From: JABWBD01 sp040768665
GTDB lineage: Bacteria > Planctomycetota > Planctomycetia > Pirellulales > Thermoguttaceae
Reading direction: 5' to 3'
Length of the DNA stretch: 64,000 nucleotides
NCBI GenBank assembly: GCA_040768665.1
Contig: JAXGMN010000014.1
Coordinates: 225,103-289,102, forward strand
Shown here: positions 62,752 through 64,000 of the stretch, one piece after another
Layout: each line of letters starts with the position of its first letter
Numbering within the stretch: position 1 is the first letter of the stretch
Made by a program: the position numbers and the translations under genes
The notes under the pieces: model-generated
The model's input: only the letters and a program-made list of their open reading frames with translations
The model's database searches: none
Told to the model about the DNA's origin: nothing

Positions 62752-63673
62752 GGGTTCGTCCAGATTTTTGGCCTGTTGCCTTGCTCGAGTTGTGAACGAA
62801 CCACCGAGCTTTGTAGAGCCGCTCTCCTGGCAGTTGAAGCCTTTCCGCTGGAGTAAGAAAGCCGAGCATGTCGCTCCACCAGGACTCGGTTGCTTGAACA
62901 AACACTGTCCGCCCGGTGACTGGATGGACGCTCACACACTTGACGGCGGCTTTGTCGCCAAGCTCGGGATGAAGGCGGAAAGTGCGCTTGTCCCGGTCAA
63001 AGAGATAGACGTGAGAGCCTGTGGTGACGACCAGATCGCTACTTGCGGGTATTGGCTGCAAGTCGTGTCCTCCCTCATCGGGGAGCGCACAAGTCGCCTC
63101 CATTTCCAGCGATGGCGTGTCACTTTCCCAATCCTTGAGTTTGTACCGCCTCAGTTCGTTGAGGCCCAGAGCCCATAGGCACTGACGTCCTTCGTCCCAA
63201 ACCACTCCATGCGCTGAAATGAGCGGCACGTCCCAGACAGGCTGATCCGGGCGGGACAGATCGAATAGTACCAGACGGTTGCCTTGGGCGTTGACGGAAC
63301 TCGCCACAACGACACGGTTGCGGGGCAGCAATTCCAGGGAATGGGCGTTGGGGACAACAGCGTGCCACAGAACGCGGCCCGATGGCCTTTCCACGAGGGC
63401 GCAACCGCCAGAGGATGAGGAGATCAGGATCCTGGAACCTCCGTCCACCGGCTTGCAATCGTCGGTGGTCCTGAAAGTGGGCCGCACGTTTTCCGGAATC
63501 TCCGTGCATTGCCTGGCGTCCCACGTCCAGAGTTTTTCGATTTGCCCCTGCGGCGCTGCCGATGGCTCCACGAGGAACACGGTATCCCACCCGCAACACA
63601 ACAGCGGTTCGGCGTGGGTGGAGGGAACAACGACCGTCGCCAGCGCGGCGACCAGAAACACGCGAATGGCCAT
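62651..63673 (-). CDS. Secreted DUF6528-type beta-propeller protein
   Basis: 340 residues. Signal peptide to about 21 (AEP). 'LLCCGWDTVFLVE' and 'LWTWDARQCTEIPENVRPTFRTTDDCKPVDGGSRILISSSSGGCALVERPSGRVLW', 'SAHGVVWDEGRQCLWALGLNELRRYKL' and 'DLQPIPASSDLVVTTGSHVYLFD' are the family pattern of a secreted propeller. ATG 63673 has AAGGAGC in front. From about residue 298 the sequence loses the pattern and reads antisense to the neighbouring small gene, so the true C-terminus may be lost or altered. Function unknown. Confidence 0.75.
   Translation of the reverse strand: MAIRVFLVAALATVVVPSTHAEPLLCCGWDTVFLVEPSAAPQGQIEKLWTWDARQCTEIPENVRPTFRTTDDCKPVDGGSRILISSSSGGCALVERPSGRVLWHAVVPNAHSLELLPRNRVVVASSVNAQGNRLVLFDLSRPDQPVWDVPLISAHGVVWDEGRQCLWALGLNELRRYKLKDWESDTPSLEMEATCALPDEGGHDLQPIPASSDLVVTTGSHVYLFDRDKRTFRLHPELGDKAAVKCVSVHPVTGRTVFVQATESWWSDMLGFLTPAERLQLPGERLYKARWFVHNSSKATGQKSGRTLRYWSHEMYHARPGRGTGMAEADGRQVPGGAPG
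63077..63109. repeat. 33-bp direct repeat, copy 1 (inside DUF6528 gene)
   Basis: This segment (core GCGCACAAGTCGCCTCCATT) recurs at 63929-63961 with one mismatch. Here it encodes part of 'LEMEATCALPDE' on the minus strand. Confidence 0.9.
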
Positions 63674-63928
63674 TTAGTGCTCCTTGTTTTCGTACACTTC
63701 CTTGGCTATATGCTGACGTGCGGCGTTGACCGTTGTCAAGGTGGAAGGTCGGCAACGGACCCTATGGTCGAGACCAGCGGCGGCGGAAATCTACGGAGAC
63801 CGGAGTGGCCTTACCGTCCGCCTCCTGCACAGGCACAGGCGCATGCGCACCCGGCACAAGCACATCCTCCGCCATCCCCGCCGGCACGCCCGCCGGAAGA
63901 TTCGGCGAGCGATTGGAAAAACTCGCCT

Positions 63929-63961
63929 ATCGGGGGGCGCACAAGTCGCCTCCATTTCCAG
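63929..63961. repeat. 33-bp direct repeat, copy 2
   Basis: Second copy of the 33-bp unit, 820 bp from the first, in the region 63674-64000 that carries no clear gene. On the minus strand it again reads 'LEMEATCA'. A plus-strand frame from ATG 63764, rich in Pro, Ala and His, is open to the window edge and spans this copy, but it cannot be supported as a gene. Confidence 0.9.
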
Positions 63962-64000
63962 GCGGTCGAAGTGTGGCTGCCAAGGACTGCGTTTTTCCAT

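Noticed and set aside
1..64000. CRISPR array, tRNA or rRNA genes
   Set aside because: No regularly spaced repeats of CRISPR type and no tRNA cloverleaf or rRNA segment was recognised; a dedicated tRNA scan was not possible.
1..64000. Insertion sequence with transposase gene
   Set aside because: No transposase or integrase protein found; only short palindromic elements are present.

Overview
The window (64 kb, GC-rich, about 50 protein genes, no rRNA or tRNA seen) looks like a chromosomal piece of a planctomycete, probably of the Pirellulales type. Pointers are two DUF1559 proteins with type IV pilin-like N-termini, secreted PQQ-type beta-propellers, a secreted TIM-barrel isomerase, a DUF6528 protein, TPR/PD40 proteins, a short membrane protein of a planctomycete type (27533-27766) and many TTG/GTG starts with clear Shine-Dalgarno sequences. 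Dense antisense open frames are an effect of high GC and are ignored.

Region 1 (1005-16210, all plus) is the most striking. A tightly packed operon holds an iron alcohol dehydrogenase, a HemN-like radical SAM protein, a chorismate-lyase (UbiC/DUF98) family protein, a flavin-dependent halogenase-like enzyme, a hotdog thioesterase of the 4-hydroxybenzoyl-CoA type, a small membrane protein and a PaaK-like acyl-CoA ligase. After a palindrome pair follow two secreted PQQ propellers, a short LuxE-like adenylating protein, a LuxC/ALDH-like acyl reductase, and a DUF3311/sodium-solute symporter pair. I infer a pathway starting from 4-hydroxybenzoate that may end in a modified or halogenated aromatic acid, aldehyde or alcohol. 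No ketosynthase or carrier protein is present.

Region 2 (16260-34657) is mixed: UvrD/PcrA helicase coupled to a cupin; an operon with a stand-alone RNA polymerase alpha-CTD-like protein, a DUF3592 membrane protein, an arrestin-fold candidate and a P-loop ATPase; a cation antiporter fused to a PTS EIIA domain; fumarase; a coiled-coil membrane protein; a PAS-GAF-receiver protein without kinase; a metallophosphoesterase; and a 1036-residue fusion of GTP-dependent PEP carboxykinase with a PLP aminotransferase.

Region 3 (34658-45556, all minus): two MFS transporters around an arabinose/fucose-isomerase-like enzyme (sugar use), then a PD40-TPR protein with one c-type heme motif, a TPR protein, a lipoprotein and two DUF1559 proteins.

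Region 4 (45770-56163, all minus, many 4-base overlaps): a GT-C/TPR membrane protein, three B12-type radical SAM enzymes, a SAM methyltransferase, a flippase-like membrane protein, a GT9 glycosyltransferase and a heptose-1-phosphate adenylyltransferase. This suggests synthesis of an unusual surface glycan or lipid. A DUF1559 C-terminal remnant lies just upstream.

Region 5 (56531-64000): TPR-like protein, RRM RNA-binding protein with a strong promoter, methyltransferase, PilZ-like protein, trpB-trpA, secreted sugar isomerase, antitoxin-like small protein and a DUF6528 protein.

A dispersed imperfect palindrome family (left GGGGACAGGCACC, right GGAGCCAGTCCCC) occurs four times between genes, plus a half copy and a variant.
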